Below are positions 1 through 12,080 of a DNA stretch of 64,000 nucleotides, in pieces; within the stretch, counting starts at the first letter, position 1, and each line of letters begins with the position of its first letter. Position numbers and translations under genes: made by a program. Location of the stretch: the NCBI GenBank assembly GCA_024811115.1, contig JAKOGH010000216.1:186001-250000 (forward strand), in the 5' to 3' direction. The stretch is from Terana coerulea (lineage: Eukaryota; Basidiomycota; Agaricomycetes; Polyporales; Phanerochaetaceae). The notes under the pieces were generated by a model. The model was not told the DNA's origin. It searched no databases and was given only the letters and a program-made list of their open reading frames with translations.

Positions 1-1601
1 CGGCCGCACACCTACCTGCACTCATTACCCGCACACCAATACTTGTCTGTATTAGGGGTCGGAGCATCCTGAGGTGGCTGAAGGCGGACCCCCAGGTAGT
101 CAGCCATAGTCCATACACCCATCCCGCTTCCTGATGGCGTGCTTCTCATTGTTGCGTACAGCTCGCGAACATCCACCATGTACACTGGGTAAGGGCTACC
201 GCGCGTTTGGGCGGGGTCACGACTGGGAGATCGCCGACGCCCTCGAGCGTCATGTCGGTCCCCTCGGTGGGGCGAGAGAGATCGTTCAGATTTCGGTCGT
301 CTGTGACTCGAAAATCGGTCAGAAGCATGAGAGTTGAATCTGGAGTCTTGTTCTGATTTCCAAGTACTTGTTCTCGGATTCTTCAGGATAGTGCTCTCGT
401 TTGACTGAGAGCTCGCTCCTCCCGATCACCGCCTCAAAGCCGGTGGTCCAAGAGGACACATCAACGCCATAGTACCTCAGAACGTCCATCGTCTCTTCGG
501 CGTCGCACACAAAGAGAAGCATTGGTTTGGTGTAATCTGGGTTGAACACAGCTTGCAGTTGCAAGGTTATCGCTTCCCTTCGAGCGACCTCGCTAGTTCC
601 AAACCAGAATTGCTGTTCGTTGTCAGTCTTCACATCCCATATTATTCAACAAATACTCACTCCGCGTTCCTTGGTACTGTTTCTCAGTCTCATGTTTTCC
701 CCAATGATGATATGCTTGTTTTCCTCCACCGACATGTCCATCGAACCACTGGGAAGGATCCACTCGGCTAAGCCCATGTCCAGAGCCATGGGGTTCTCCC
801 TCCGTTGCTCACGGTTGCGATCCTGACCGGTTCTCCAGAGGGTGTATGTAAACGAGAATGCCCGCAGGTCGAGCATCCATTCCACACCCTGTGCGGCATA
901 GTCGCTGAGACTAACGCTCCCACAGCAGAGACGGTAGAACAGCCTACACGCCGATCAGGACATATTTCAGTCATACGATGGAATAGTTTCCGCCCGTGAG
1001 CATACCTATGGTACTCAAAAATCGCACGCCAGCGACCAGCCACGGATAGTTTATTGGGCTCACAGCCCGTGATGTAGTGCTTGTTCGCCGCACTGTGGTC
1101 GTTCGGCGCGCCGTTCCTCTGCCGCTTGGTCTTGTTCACCGAATTGAGGCTATTCAGCTTCTTCTCCAACGCCTCGGGTCCACTGAAGTGGACCGGGGAG
1201 AGCGAGACGAAGCGCGATGCACACCAGCCGCCGGCGCGCGCGTTGAAGATATGTCGTATCGTTGTCTGCTCGATCAGGGAGAAGGGGAGCAGCAGGTACG
1301 ACGCGCCGCAGGGCATAATGCCTACACCCATTCTGTGTGTAAGGCGAAGTTGTGCGGACGAATGCGTGCAGGGCGGCTTACCGAGCACCAGAGACTCCGC
1401 GGGAACGATGTCCTCATCGTCTTCAGGATAAAAGCAAGGCTTGAAGAGAGCTGAAGCAACCTCCTTCGGCTCCTGAGGTCGGTTGTACTCAAGCCTTCTA
1501 TGTAAATTGTCAGCCACGCCACAAAGCCATGGGCTGCAAATGAGCTCATACGCGAGATGCGATCCGAAGCCTCCAACCTGGAAGAAGCGCGGGTCGGACA
1601 T
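1..1601 (-). CDS. Gfd2/YDR514C-like RNase H-fold protein, 3' end outside window
   Basis: The gene reads leftwards from an ATG at 1601 and leaves the window at base 1, so it is partial. The recognisable part is the Gfd2/YDR514C C-terminal domain, a DEDD-nuclease-like fold: a first strand with LDLRAF, then KHIIIGENMRLRN, FWFGTSEVARREAI, DVLRYYGVDVSSW, DVRELYATM and WCAGNECR just before a GTAGGT donor at the left edge. An intron between CAT-AG (about 1008) and CGACTATGCC (about 907) restores phase; a second runs from about 660 to 628. An Arg/Ser-rich linker separates the last strands, and the frame changes near 358, either a missed intron or a 1-nt indel. The usual acidic residues (DxE, HNAGND) look altered here, so nuclease activity is doubtful. 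In yeast Gfd2 is linked to mRNA export; the function here is inferred from family only. The N-terminal 180 residues are not recognised. Confidence 0.7.
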
Positions 1602-2321
1602 TTGTGTTTGCCTATGTCTTCAATGCAGTACCACTGAGCAAAATCCTAGAAATGCGCGTCCGTACTCACCACGCCGAGTCAACGCCGAATAACAAGCCTG
1701 AGAGCACAAGCTAACATGTTCGAAACGTTGGTGTCACGAGAAATCACTCCTAGTAACTCCGCGAGCACGTTTCCTGCAGCGTTCCCACACATCGATGCCA
1801 TCCACGGCGGAGGGCGGCAACATTAATGGCATAATAAAACCGACTTGGGTGGTACTACTGCAGACTGGTACATGTACATTGTACGTATGCGACGGAGCCA
1901 GGAGACACTACAGGGGAGCGAACTTTCGATTGTCCGACCGTCCGTTCACCGTCCGTTCCTGCAGCACGTACTACTGTAACAGAAGAAAGAAGCGCACGAG
2001 ACGAGAGGCAGGGGAGAACCAAGAGCAGACGCGACGCTAAGCAGGACGTGGGGGTCGTGATTACACAGAACATAGGATGGGGGCAAGCATTTGAGCAAGG
2101 ATGAAAGTGGCAGGAGAGGGCGGGCGTCGTTAACTGGAGCGCATTCGGTAGAGTTACAAGTGATGAGAAGATAGAAATATCGAAGAGAGGAGAGCATAAA
2201 GTGACATTAGTGCGATACATTACCAGATTGGCGAACACATTCTTGGCTGATTCTATCGTGCATCTTGTTGCATTGGACTCTAGCGAACACAAGCGGGACG
2301 GCGTCGGGGACGTGGTGGTGG
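1602..2321. other. intergenic, upstream of the Gfd2-like gene and downstream of the YTH gene
   Basis: About 720 bases hold no reading frame with recognisable protein features. The left half should carry the promoter of the leftward Gfd2-like gene, the right half the 3' UTR of the leftward YTH gene. The open frames here have skewed, low-complexity translations and look like chance. Confidence 0.5.
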
Positions 2322-5100
2322 CTAAAAGCCGGGCATGCCGCCCATGCTCATGTAGTTCTGGTTGCCCATCGGTCCCGGGCTCGGATGGCGCATGACACTT
2401 TGGAGTGTCTGCGGGTTGGCGTACGCGGCGCCCATGTTTCCCATGTTTCCCATGTTGCCCATGTTCCCGAGGCCACCCATGCCACCGAGACCAGCTGCCA
2501 TCTGCATCTGCAGCATAGGGTTCATGCCCATGCCCATGCCCATACCCATGTTCATGCCTCCGAGACCCATCTGCGCAGCATACGCTAGCGCCGCCTGGTT
2601 GTTCATCGCGAAGGGATGCTGGTTGGGCGACGTGTTGACGCCGAGAGCAGGTGATTGCATGGTTGAGGATGCCATTCCCGAGCTTTGACGGTCTGGAGAG
2701 GAGGTTCCAGATGGCATCTGCGGCTTCTGGAGTGATTGCAGCTGGTACAGCGGGGTGAGTCAACTTTCCTTGCTTCGTATGTGTTCATTTTACTCACCTC
2801 GTAGAATCCGAAGTCTTGCAAAAGCGACGTGCGTGCAGGGTGACTGTGGAAGATGCGCAGCATCTCCTGACCAGCTTCAGGAAGCAGTTCCTGCGTATCA
2901 CGCGAGTTCGTGACCGGCTTGCGCTCTTGTGTGTTGCTACAGCGAAGTCAGAATATATGCAAGTGGTGAGTACTTTGGAGGCTTACTTCAGACGAATGTG
3001 ACGAAGGGTCGAGTTGGGAATGTCGCGGACATAGATCCACCTGACCTTAAAGACGCCCTTCCACTTGTCCGAAGCCCAGACTGTGCTGCTGCGGGTATAG
3101 TCCACCTGATAAACAATCAATATTTGTAGAATGACCTTGGAACAAGCGGGCCTACCGGTGTCAGCATCTCTGCCATACCGCAGAAATGGCCGCTAGCATT
3201 TACACTGAAGAAGAGGTAAATCGGCCCACGGCCGGCGGTCTCTTTGAACGCCTTGTCCAAACGCTTGTTCCCGGGGTCGGTCGAGCTCCAGATTTCGTAC
3301 TTGAGCGACTTGTGCACATCGTCCTCCGTGTACGACTTGATGACAAAGTAGCGAGCCTATCAGAGTGGTGCAATGTTAGCATCTAACTGGATCGTGTGAT
3401 GTCCCGTAGATAGGATAGGAGATAGACTCACAAACAGGGGTCTCGTATCAAAGTCGGACGGATTGTAGCCCTTTGTAGCAATCAATGACGGCAGATCGAT
3501 AGGGGAGGTGACACCCTCGGCCGCTTGATTCTGGGTGCTGTTGCTCGAGATGGATCCTCTGCTTTGGTGAGACGGCTGAGGAGCCTGCTGTGCGTTGGAG
3601 AGACCCATGCGAGGGCCTTGGCCTTGACTGAGGTACTGCTGCTGGATCGGAGGAACCGGCGGAATGCCTGCACTCCCACTCTTCGACTGATAGAGGTTGC
3701 CCAGATTCGGGTTAGATAGCCTGCCACCGAGCTCCTTCGATTCCCAAGGATTCCCAGATGCTGTGAACGCCCTCTCCCGGTGACGTTGGTGAACGTCTTG
3801 TTCGTTCTGGCGCTGTCCCTGGTTTTGCTGTTGCAGTCCGTGTCCTATGGGAGGCACGTACGCGGACGCGCTTTGCACCGAGTTCTGCTGGAGCTGGCTG
3901 TCGAAGTCGGTCACCAGCTGCAGCTTGCGCGCAGCGCCGTTACCGACGCTGACGTTGTTACGCACGCCTGGATTTTGCAAGGCAAAACTGTGAGGCGGGT
4001 TGAACCGCGGAGGGTAATTAGACTGACCCTGCTGGTAGCCACTCCCAGCATTTCCAGCAGCGTATTGCTGGTTGATCTCCAGAGACGACAGAGCACGCGT
4101 CACGTCGTCGATACCGCCAGGGCCAGCTCCGACATTGGGGTTCACGCTGCCGGCCAGCGAGGTTCGCCAGTCATTGCCTGCGCCTGGGGTGCTCCATGGC
4201 GAGGACCGTCCGATTGGGCTCGTCGGGTATTGTCCTCCTTGACCTGGCTGAGAAGGCGCGTGGAAGTAACCATCCTCTTCAGCCCGGACGCTGTCGGCGT
4301 CGTAGTCGTCGTATTCGTCCGCACCAGTCGGACTCGGGCTCTGAGCACCAGAATACGCTTGCTGAGGAGGGCCTTTGATAGGAGGGGCCTGCAGGGTTCC
4401 GGCGCGCTTGAGACCGTTGTTGAGACGCCTCACGGCATTTGGGTAGTTCAGACTTTGATGACGTCGTACGTTGGCACCGGCGTCCGTCGGGGGTGGGGAG
4501 GGCACATGAGGCATACCCCCGCTAAAATGAGGAGAAAGGGGGACGCAGATGCCTCCTGATGGCCATGGTCAGACGAGGAGAGTGCCTGCGGTAATGTCGG
4601 ATGTCAGAGGCGATGCAGGCGAGAATGACAATTCTCTGACCTCCTCTTCGTTTCGCAAGCCTCTCATTTCCCGCTCCCATTCCTCCTCGTCGCCTTCATG
4701 GCCTGCGATCGCCGATAGGCTGTTCAAGGTCCTGGGAGTATGGTTCCCAGGTTGCCTCTGGCCTGGTCCGCCGAATGCTGTACTGTATCAGTCTGATAAC
4801 ATATACAAGCCATTTGCCTGAATTACCTCTGTGGTACTTTGTGGGAAGGGATGCTTGGCGATGTAGACCAGATTTCTCGCCCACGGCGCCGATACCCCCA
4901 CGCCAATCCTGATCCACGAATTCATCCTGGCCCCAGGCCTGCTGTTCCTGTTCTTCGTCCTCGAGCTCGGAGATCTTGGAGGTGGGTCGCGTGTTGCGAG
5001 ACGAAGCGGATATGGTATGGTGGCGACGGACGCCAGTGCCAGAATTTGCCGAGCCTGCCTGGACAGGGGGCGGCGTGACCGAGTGCTCCTGCTGGGACAT
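2322..5100 (-). CDS. YTH-domain RNA-binding protein (m6A reader)
   Basis: The ATG at 5100 opens [12 protein letters not shown] and the stop is TAG at 2322-2324. The N-terminal half is disordered and rich in Pro, Gln, Ser and Gly, with an acidic Asp/Tyr patch. The YTH domain follows over several exons (about 3420-2800): [67 protein letters not shown] and [18 protein letters not shown]. The IWSS tryptophan and the other conserved aromatic positions for the methyl-adenosine pocket are visible. The tail is Met/Gly/Asn-rich with (NMG)n and (MG)n runs. YTH proteins bind N6-methyladenosine in RNA and alter its stability or translation; the low-complexity flanks suggest a YTHDF-like cytoplasmic, condensate-prone reader, but this is inference. 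It is divergent from the TilS gene. Confidence 0.9.
2425..2560 (-). repeat. Met-Gly codon repeat in the YTH protein tail
   Basis: Short tandem codon repeats (ccc-atg-ttt/g and ccc-atg on the plus strand) encode NMG and MG repeats near the C terminus of the YTH protein. Unit lengths of 6 and 9 bases make this a candidate site of length polymorphism. Confidence 0.8.
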
Positions 5101-5384
5101 CGGGGTGCAGATGGTGGTGGAAAGAAAGAGCGAGGACGACCAAGCTCTGAGTGAATCCGCAGACAAGCTTAAAGCGAATGGATGAGTTGCGGTGCAGACT
5201 TCGACTGAGAATTGGCCCTCCACTGCCTTCTGCCTCGCGCGTGTTTCTGCCGGACCCCGACCGGTTCCCGGCGCCTGACATGGAAACACGGCCGTTGCTC
5301 CCTGCAATTTCCGGAGCTGAGCCGCCGCCACCTGCCGCCACAAGGGAAGATGAAGCGCCCGCTACTTCGCTTAAACCTCTACGG

Positions 5385-7291
5385 ATGCATGCAGTCTGCC
5401 AACGACAGGCTCAGGCAGGCCTTGTTTCTCTCAAAACCAGTGCAAGTCGGACAATTCTAAAGCAGGCATGGCAGCGGTCGGCCCCTATAACAAAGACAGA
5501 GTTCTATGAACACCTTCTAAGATGCATGCCGCCCGGAGGATGGGAAAGGCGCATAGGTATGTGGGCAGCACGTTGTCTGACCGTTGCTAAACTTTGTCCG
5601 GTAGCGGTAGCCAACTCGGCCGGTCCAGATTCAACATGTCTACTTGGTCTTCTGGCTGCTGTGGTCAAAGACCATCAAAAACGAAGCAATGCACAAACGC
5701 AGCCGCGTGCACGGCCGTACTTTCCATCCGAAATACATTCAGTTCACGTGAACCATAATTTGCAGGCTGCGAACGAGAGAATGGTCAGAGTCGCTGCGGA
5801 GCAAGCAGAGTATTTTGGCGTTTTTCACCATGCCGTGAACATACCTTGGGGCAGCCCGACCTTTCCTCCGAAGCCACAGCCTCAGGAGCCCGTTGAAAGC
5901 GTCGCTCGCACTGCTCGTATGGCCCTTTATTCAGGATGATGGCGGACATTGGAACTACTACGGTAGCTTTCGGACACCACGCAGACGATCAAGTCGAGAC
6001 ATCCATCATGCGACTTCTCAAGGGAAGCAAGGAGTTGGGTCTCAGTGGCATGAAAGCCGTACGCAGGTGGGGAATGGGCGAAGACGCGGAATTCGGCGCA
6101 CAGGGAATGTCGCGTTTTATCATCCGACCACTATTGGACGTGCCCAAGGTACGGATGCCTGGTGCCTACAGGGGGCCATTATGAACTGAATGTCCAGGAC
6201 AGGCTACTTGCGACTTGCGATGCGAATGGCTGGAATTACACGGTTGATCCCACCAATTTCCAGCCCGATCTCTCGCCCCGGCACCTGATCCGGCACCACC
6301 TTCAGCTGCGGGAACTCCGTTTGAACATGGATGGGCCGGTATGATGCTTCTATATTGCTGGAAGGTTTTACTCATTGCATAGAAAGCCAGGGCAGAACCA
6401 CGACGAGCAGACTAAAGAAACTGACGAAATTGAACTGGCTGTACAACATCTGGCATCCAGGTCCGCTCGGAAGGAGGACCTACGCGCAGCTGTTCGCGAG
6501 CTAGGTCGAAAAGCAGAAATGCTGGAAGTCCACGGTGGGTCTTAACATATACCATTGACTCATTTTGCTGAGCGTTATCGCAGCACATAACGCAATAACA
6601 TACTGCAAGTCGCCTTCCGCTGCCGGCACCGTCGTCCTTTCCTCGCAAAGACTCCGTACCATCACAGACCCGAACGTGCGACTCGCCATGGTCCGTCTCA
6701 TCCTGCGCTACGTCTCGCCCAAGCCATGGGGTTCCGTAGCGGCTGTTGCACACTCCCGCCATTCGAAGCTGCAAGGCATCGTAAACCGGCTCTGGAACGA
6801 CCGAGGGTTCGAGGAAGCCGCCTTCACTGGCGGTAGCCAAGTCCTGTGGCGGCCAGGCGTCGTGAAAGGCCCAGGCCATCTCAGGAGACGAAGCGGCACC
6901 GCAAACTCGCAGAGCTTCGTATGGATCGCGCAGCGCCAGTCACCGATAGCTGCAGAAGCCGACTCACTCACGATTGACATGACCAATCGGCTCCTGAAGG
7001 CAGCGGGCGAAGAACTTGAGATCCTGTACGACAACCGATTCATGCTAAGATTCAGTGCGTCCTTGCAGCAAGCGGACAAGACTCATACTTGGGCCGGACA
7101 TGCTGCGGCTGGGGAAAGTTGTGGTCAGGACGACGTCGTCGTTTATGCTTCCGGAGGTGGCATGGTTGCGACCCGACCGGCCTCCCGAGATCCTTGGGGA
7201 GTATATGGACGCGGGAAACCCTGCACTTGCAAAGTGGACAGGCGCACCATCCATCAACCTAAAATGCGTTCGAATTCTGGGACCATTATAA
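5385..7291 (+). CDS. tRNA(Ile)-lysidine synthase, TilS-like, two apparent frame breaks
   Basis: PP-loop N-type ATP pyrophosphatase. After an intron at about 5554-5601 the protein reads VANSAGPDSTCLL, the P-loop (SAGPDS where SGGxDS is usual), then HVNHNLQ, ESVARTARMALYS, GHHADDQVET, IIRPLLDVPK and, past the 6149-6197 intron, RLLATCDANGWNY-TVDPTN. TilS converts the wobble C of tRNA-Ile(CAU) to lysidine; in fungi this would serve mitochondrial (bacterial-type) tRNA. Later introns lie at about 6340-6384 and 6536-6584. The frame breaks once near 5934, directly before the GHHADDQ block, and again near 7055, after YDNRFMLRF; a 43-nt intron (GT at about 7026, AG at 7068) could bypass the second but would remove that motif. 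The start is uncertain: ATGs at 5178, 5280 and 5385 are in frame. It is divergent from the YTH gene. Confidence 0.8.
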
Positions 7292-7411
7292 TCTGAATAT
7301 CGACTACGGACTGAACCTGAATATTGAGTAGTTGTAGTGTCGTGATTTCATATTGATATAGCGACGCATAAAACCCAATGTGACTATCTATTGCTACCTA
7401 AGATGAACAAA

Positions 7412-9362
7412 TCAATCGGTGAACTTAAAGCTATGGCTAGCCATCTGCATGGCTCGTCAATATACATGCAACAGTTCAAGAGCACCGATGACTTACGGTG
7501 ATGTCGCCCCCGCGGTAGCTTCCCTTCTTCTTTTTGTTCTTCTCCTTCCTGAACCCGGCACCACGCGTGACGATCAGATCCGCGCTCGCCTTCGCACCGT
7601 AGTCGTTCAGGTGGGCATTCTACAACAACCTCAATCGTCTCGTACTATCAGACATAGATGGAGTACTCACTCTCGACTCGAACCTGTTATCCTTCAACCG
7701 CTCATCCGCAAAGGAGACCTTGTCCGTCTTGATACGGGAGAACCGTTCCCCCTGCACGCGCGGCTGCTTGCCCTTTTTCTCCTGGCCAGCCTCGCCGGAA
7801 GCCGTGACGATGGATGTTGGCACGGCGTCGCCTTCCTCGTTCGTGCGGCGTTTCTTGACCACCGTTTGCTCGTCCGTCTCCTTGGCGGCAGCGGACTTCT
7901 CGTCCTCCGAAGAGCTAGAGCTGGCATCTGAGTCCGAGTCCGAGTCCGAACTGGAGTCTGACGACGAGGAGGAGTCGCTTGAGGTCGCGGCCTTGTCAAC
8001 TTTCACTTTATCGGCCTTCTTTTCGTTCTTTTGAGGCTTCTTCTCATCTTTGCTGCTGCTGGCACCAGAGCTCTCGCTACTTTTCGCCTTGGCCGCCTTC
8101 GTAACCTCCTTTGCGGGCTTGGGTTTCGCCTCCTCCTCGGACTCACTGTCGCTCGAATCCTCGCTATCACTATCACTATCACTTGAGCTGGAGCTGCTCT
8201 CCACCTCCTTAGTCTCCGACTTCTTCGTCGGCTTGGTCTTGACCTTCTTCTCCTTCTTCGCGACCTTCGCAGTCGCGGAAGACGCAGAGCTTGAAGAGGA
8301 TGACGATGAGGAGCTGGAGTCCGAGTCCGAGTCCGAGTCGTCGTCACTATCTTTTCGCTCACTACCGGTGGTCAGGGTTTCGCTAGAGGTTTCTGGGAGT
8401 GACAATTCCTTTTGGGTGCGGCTTTCGAGAGTGCTGCTTTTGATACAGGCTCCTTCTTATCCTCGTCTGCTACAATCTTAGTTTCCGGTATTCGGCCTAG
8501 TGAACATATTCACATACCGGATTCAGAGCTGGAACTGTCTGAGCTACTCTCATCCGAGCTAGATTCCGAAGAGCTTGAAGACGACGCTAAACAGAGAAGC
8601 TCAGCCTGAGATGGAGGGACGCGTAGGCGTGCACGCGACGTACCTTTTGAGGAAGCCTTAGTAGCCTTCTTCACAGTCTTCTTCTTGGTATTGGATGAAT
8701 CCGGGTTTGAGCCTGAGCTGGAAGACGCTATGACATGTCGGTCTATATGAACTATTGCCGTGAAGGGAACAACTTACAAGAAGCAGGTTTCTTCTGCTGA
8801 CTTTTGACGGGCTTTTTCGCTTCTTTCTTGTCAGCAGTCTTCACCTTCTTCTGGGTCGCCGACTTGGAAGCGTCAGAGTCAGAGCTAGAGCTCGACGAGG
8901 AAGAGGAGTCTACATGAGACGATAAATCGACCGTACAACTGCCACATATCTGGACATTCGCACCATCAGAATCTGAGCCCGAGTCCGAGTCTGAAGAGGA
9001 GTCTGAGGATGAGCTAGCTTCACTTCTGTGGGAGTGAGTCTACACACTAGATCTTATGCACGGAAGCGCACTCACCCAGACGCGACGGTCAAGGCTTTCC
9101 ACATCTGAACGACTTCATCCAATGGCGGACCCTCAGGCTCTACGCCATCCTTCAAGACCACAACATCCCTCGCGGCACTCTTAACGGCCTCTGCAGCCTT
9201 AGCATGAGATTGCTTCTTGAGGAAGGAATAAATGAGAGTGTAGGTTGCTGGAAAGGAGTACGAGTGTTAGGGTCACTGTCCACTACAGCTACAAGGATCT
9301 ACTGACTCGCCAGGTCTGAGGAAGAGGCTTCTGCTTCCGGCTTCTTCTCTCCCCTTAGCCAT
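7412..9362 (-). CDS. SRP40/Nopp140-like nucleolar phosphoprotein
   Basis: Short N-terminal helical region (TYTLIYSFLKKQSHAKAAEA, LisH-like as in this family), then a long tract of acidic Ser/Asp/Glu blocks alternating with basic Lys/Ala/Pro blocks, then a typical SRP40 C-terminal domain: ERFSRIKTDKVSFADERLKDN, NAHLNDYGAKASADLI, TRGAGFRKEKNKKKKGSYRG and, after a last intron, MASHSFKF before the TGA at 7412-7414. Nopp140/SRP40 proteins are CK2-phosphorylated chaperones of small nucleolar RNPs moving between nucleolus and coiled bodies. The acidic blocks are consensus CK2 sites by composition. Several small exons at 8480-9360 carry the N-terminal half. It is divergent from the lumazine synthase gene, with 172 bases between the start codons. 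Confidence 0.88.
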
Positions 9363-9534
9363 GGCTGAATAGAGACTGGAGGTGGGTGTACGAGGATGGA
9401 GGTCAATGGCAGCGCAAAGTCTTGAAATTTCGGTTAGCGCACAGCGCGAGTCTCTGAAGCGCTCTATCAAACAAACAAAGACAAACTCAGTTACGGTAAA
9501 TGGGCGCCTACTGCAGCATTCCTGCGACATCGCG

Positions 9535-10216
<682 letters not shown>

Positions 10217-10511
10217 ACATTCCTATATTCGCAAACGCAGAACGGACCAAATATGCGTAATGTAACAAAAGCACAGATGGTATTTTCACAAAGTTCTTAC
10301 ATCCTGCTTGTGGTGGATAGACAGTACTGTATCTCTACCCTGCGCTGGGCATTATCCGGCGCCTATGCTTGCTGTATATCTGCCCTGATGTGCAGTGGCA
10401 GCACGAATAAATAAGTACTTCCTGTGGCCAAGCTAGAAATGACTCGAGCTGTACTCAATCACAAAACTGCGTCCTTTCACCTTCTCTCCGACTGCAATCA
10501 ACGTTGCAGTC

Positions 10512-11683
10512 ATGTCCTCCAGGTCCTTCACCATCCGCGTACCAGCGACCTCTGCCAATATTGGTCCTGGATTTGATGTCGTGGGACTGTCTCTCTCGCT
10601 CTACCTCACTTTGACTGTGACCATCACGCCTCCATCTTCCTCCGAACCCGCATCACCGCCTCGAATCACCTACTCAGGAGAAGGCGCAGATGAGGTTCCT
10701 CTCGATGCATACCAAAACCTTACGACCCGAGTCGCGCTCTACGTGTTGCGGTGTAACGGCATAGCCAAGTTTCCCACAAATCTCAAAATCCATTGCGACA
10801 ACGAAATCCCGTTCGGTCGTGGCTTGGGCTCGTCAGGTGCAGCCGTCATCGCTGGTGCACTCTTGGGCAATGAACTCGGCCAGCTCGACCTTCCACTCGA
10901 GCGGATTCTCGATTTCGCCTTGATGGTAGAGCGGCATCCGGACAATGTCACGGCTGCGCTGGTGGGAGGGTTCGTCGGGTCGTACTTGAGGGAGCTGGAT
11001 GAAGCTGCGACGGAAGCTGCTAGCGTTCCTCTGGCCGAGGTTCTGCCAGAATATCCACCAGATGCTGGTGAGAACTGGGGTATGAATCCGCCGCAGCCGC
11101 CGTATGGTATCGGGCACTACGTCCGCTTCGGGTGGTCGAAAAGCATTAAGGCCATTGCGATTATACCAAGATTCGAGCTCAGCACTGCGAAAGCGCGTGA
11201 GGTTCTCCCTCTATCATATTCTCGTAAAGACTTGGTACGTGCCTTACTTCCTCAGCTCTCCGTGGACTCATGACCTTGCGCATCAGGTCTTCAACTTGCA
11301 GCGACTAGCTGTCTTGACTACCGCTCTTGCGCAGAACCCTCCAGACCCTGAGCTCATTTACGAAGCCATGAAGGACAAAATTCACCAGCCCTACCGTAAA
11401 ACTCTGGTATGCTCCTGGCTTACGCTCATTATAGAGAATTTAGTTAACCTTTTTCTCATAGATTCCAGGGTTGCCGGAGGTCACTTCGCAAATCACACCT
11501 TCCAGCCACCCCGGACTGCTCGGTATTTGCTTGTCCGGCGCAGGTCCTACAATACTGGCACTTGCAACCTCTGGCTTTGAGTCAATCGCTGAAGATGCGC
11601 GTACAATATTCAAGACAAAGGGTATTGAAGTAGATTGGAAAGTCTTGGATGTGGCCGGTGGAAGCAACGTGGAGAGAAATTGA
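10512..11683 (+). CDS. THR1: homoserine kinase (GHMP family)
   Basis: ATP-dependent phosphorylation of homoserine, the first step of the threonine branch. Three GHMP motifs are clear: VPATSANIGPGFDVVGL near the N terminus, IPFGRGLGSSGAAVIAGALL (ATP loop) near residue 100, and LGICLSGAGPTILALA near the C terminus. Introns at 11235-11286 and 11407-11461 join RKDL to VFNLQRLAV and KTL to IPGLPEV in phase. Total length of about 355 residues fits fungal Thr1. Nothing unusual; the frame is intact. Confidence 0.96.
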
Positions 11684-12080
11684 TTCCTCAGTATCATGTT
11701 GAGATGCGATGGTGCATTTCCATATTTTCCATACGCTCTTCCGCTTGTATAGCGTCGACGAGCAGCTCTGAGCAAAAACGACCGATACACGCTAGTTTGC
11801 ATGCCGCATGACGATTGGACAGTTTCAAGCGCCTGGGCCACCTGGGAGGACCAAGCGCCGCCATGCCTTTGTGGCGTGCCACACAGCTGCGCACGCTCTT
11901 TCCATTCGACCACCATCTTCACTTCGTGTCTACCTTTCCAGTCATCCTCTCACATTGAACGTCTTCGATACACCGACGGTCATAGGCGATCATCAGTCAC
12001 TCGGCCGCGATACAAGTCTGCCATTACAACCCACCGTGGCTGGTCTTGTTAGGCTTGTATCAGGCTGACGGGAATACACG
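11684..12080. other. intergenic between THR1 and the RdRP gene
   Basis: About 400 bases with no convincing coding frame. They should include the THR1 3' UTR and the RdRP promoter. No distinctive motif was found. Confidence 0.5.

Noticed and set aside
1855..2763. 302-codon minus-strand open frame
   Set aside because: His/Arg-rich translation overlapping the Met-Gly repeat in the wrong frame; no family features.
3780..4559. 259-codon plus-strand open frame opposite the YTH gene
   Set aside because: It is the antisense shadow of the disordered YTH N-terminal exon, whose minus-strand frame leads in phase into the YTH domain.
7026..7068. 43-nt intron in TilS that would restore the frame
   Set aside because: It would delete the conserved YDNRFMLRF segment; a single-base break is the simpler reading, though not excluded.
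8003..8481. Arg-rich (minus) and Leu/Ser-rich (plus) open frames
   Set aside because: Shadows of the repetitive Ser/Asp codons of the SRP40-like gene; composition is simply the shifted repeat.
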